Of a stretch of 14,077 bases of DNA, positions 13,295 to 14,077 are shown piece by piece (position 1 is the first letter of the stretch; every line of letters starts with the position of its first letter). A program made the translations under genes and the position numbers. Source of the stretch: Phycisphaerae bacterium (GTDB lineage Bacteria > Planctomycetota > Phycisphaerae > Phycisphaerales > SM1A02); the NCBI GenBank assembly GCA_018665385.1, contig JABJDN010000091.1, positions 1 to 14,077 on the forward strand, written 5' to 3'. The notes below the pieces were generated by a model, which was given only the letters and a program-made list of their open reading frames with translations, was not told where the DNA came from and did no database searches.

Positions 13295-14077
13295 TCATTC
13301 GGCGTTTTGGACTTGCTCTTTGATACGATCGACAGCGCCTTTAATTTCTACAATACGGCGGCTTGTATCACCGTCTTGGCATTTGCTTGCAATGGTATTC
13401 GATTCTCGCAACATTTCTTGCGCAAGGAAGTCAAGTGTTCTGCCAACTGGTTCGCCGTTCGTGTTTGAAATTAACTCTCTAAACTGCACAAGGTGCCCCG
13501 ACAATCGTGATATTTCTTCAGCGATATCTGTTTTTTCTGCAAACATAGCAACCTCGCGCAGTAAATCTTCGTCTTTCACGTTTTTGCCAATTTCAGATAG
13601 TAACGACTGTAATCGCGTGCGCAATCTGTCTTGATACTCTTGAACGATTTCTGGCGCTCGTTCTTTAATACAAGAAAGATCTTCTTCTATTTTTGTCAGA
13701 TGTAGTTCTAAATCTGCTTCAAGTGTTTCGCCTTCGCGTGTGCGCATGGAGATAACATCGTCGCAGGCTTGGTCAATCAATTTCAGAAGAGAATCTTTTG
13801 TACGGCTTGCAACTTCGTCCTCTGCGTCGCTCGCCAGAACTCCTGGAAGGTGCAATAATCGAGCCATATCAATGTGCGCATCGGCGTTCACAGCTTGTAA
13901 CTGTGCAATGTAATTACCAAGGACTTCTTTGTTAATAGTTGCAATGCCGTGCTCAGAAGTATCTGAAAATTTCACAGTAACTGTAACACTACCCCTCGAT
14001 AATTTTTTAGAGATCGCAATATCAATCGCTGTTTCAATACTTTGCAACGGATCTGGAAGACGCACACTTGCTTTATA
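13295..14077 (-). CDS. yicC: YicC family protein, N-terminus outside window
   Basis: YicC-family protein, a group linked to RNA turnover (E. coli YicC is reported to be an endoribonuclease). 260 codons are visible and the frame is open to the window edge. A GTG at 14065 looks like a start but is internal: the residues from the edge read YKASVRLPDPLQSIE, matching the conserved RLP segment about 30-40 residues into YicC proteins. The middle is a long acidic coiled-coil-like region (about 120-200). The C-terminal domain has the family signature GRTLDFLAQEMLRESNTIASK and ends EQVQNAE, as in the family. YicC genes often precede gmk, but here the next gene downstream, after a gap of more than 280 bp, is a kinase-like gene, so it is probably the end of its own transcript. 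Confidence 0.93.
   Translation of the reverse strand, partial: YKASVRLPDPLQSIETAIDIAISKKLSRGSVTVTVKFSDTSEHGIATINKEVLGNYIAQLQAVNADAHIDMARLLHLPGVLASDAEDEVASRTKDSLLKLIDQACDDVISMRTREGETLEADLELHLTKIEEDLSCIKERAPEIVQEYQDRLRTRLQSLLSEIGKNVKDEDLLREVAMFAEKTDIAEEISRLSGHLVQFRELISNTNGEPVGRTLDFLAQEMLRESNTIASKCQDGDTSRRIVEIKGAVDRIKEQVQNAE

Noticed and set aside
14063..14065. GTG at 14065 as start of yicC
   Set aside because: The frame is open to the window edge, and the flanking residues match an internal conserved segment of YicC, so the gene is cut by the window.

Overview
The window looks like ordinary housekeeping chromosome from a bacterium of moderate-to-low GC content, most likely a member of the Planctomycetota (perhaps Phycisphaerae). 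That assignment is an inference from two things. One is the N-terminal zinc ribbon of the membrane protein at 2912-3805, whose style I associate with that group. The other is a groEL-groES-groEL cluster containing two clearly different chaperonins. There are no phage genes, transposases, CRISPR arrays, tRNAs or rRNAs.

Layout. Positions 1-5792 are read leftwards: a zinc-ribbon membrane protein preceded by mgtE and hpt (transcription order mgtE, hpt, membrane protein), then a separate chaperonin unit (groEL, groES, then a second groEL that leaves the window at position 1). Positions 6006-11516 are read rightwards as a tight unit: folC, leuS and an acidic protein with a DUF2314-like C-terminus. 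Positions 11501-14077 are read leftwards again: yicC (its start lies outside the window), a long gap with a hairpin, an APH-fold kinase-like gene, and a small DUF2007-like membrane protein that overlaps the kinase by 4 bp. The rightward and leftward units meet tail to tail with a 16-bp overlap of coding ends.

Function. The genes cover protein folding (GroEL/GroES), purine salvage (Hpt), magnesium uptake (MgtE), folate polyglutamylation (FolC), leucyl-tRNA charging (LeuS), a YicC-family RNA-related protein and several poorly characterised proteins. No new multi-gene system is evident. The most interesting signals are at the level of expression: four genes (mgtE, folC, leuS, the kinase-like gene) have a TAnnnT hexamer only 6-9 nt before the start codon and no Shine-Dalgarno sequence, suggesting leaderless mRNAs, whereas groEL and hpt have clear Shine-Dalgarno sites. 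The groEL leader carries two hairpins, one directly abutting its ribosome binding site. A 75-nt hairpin sits in the gap after yicC.
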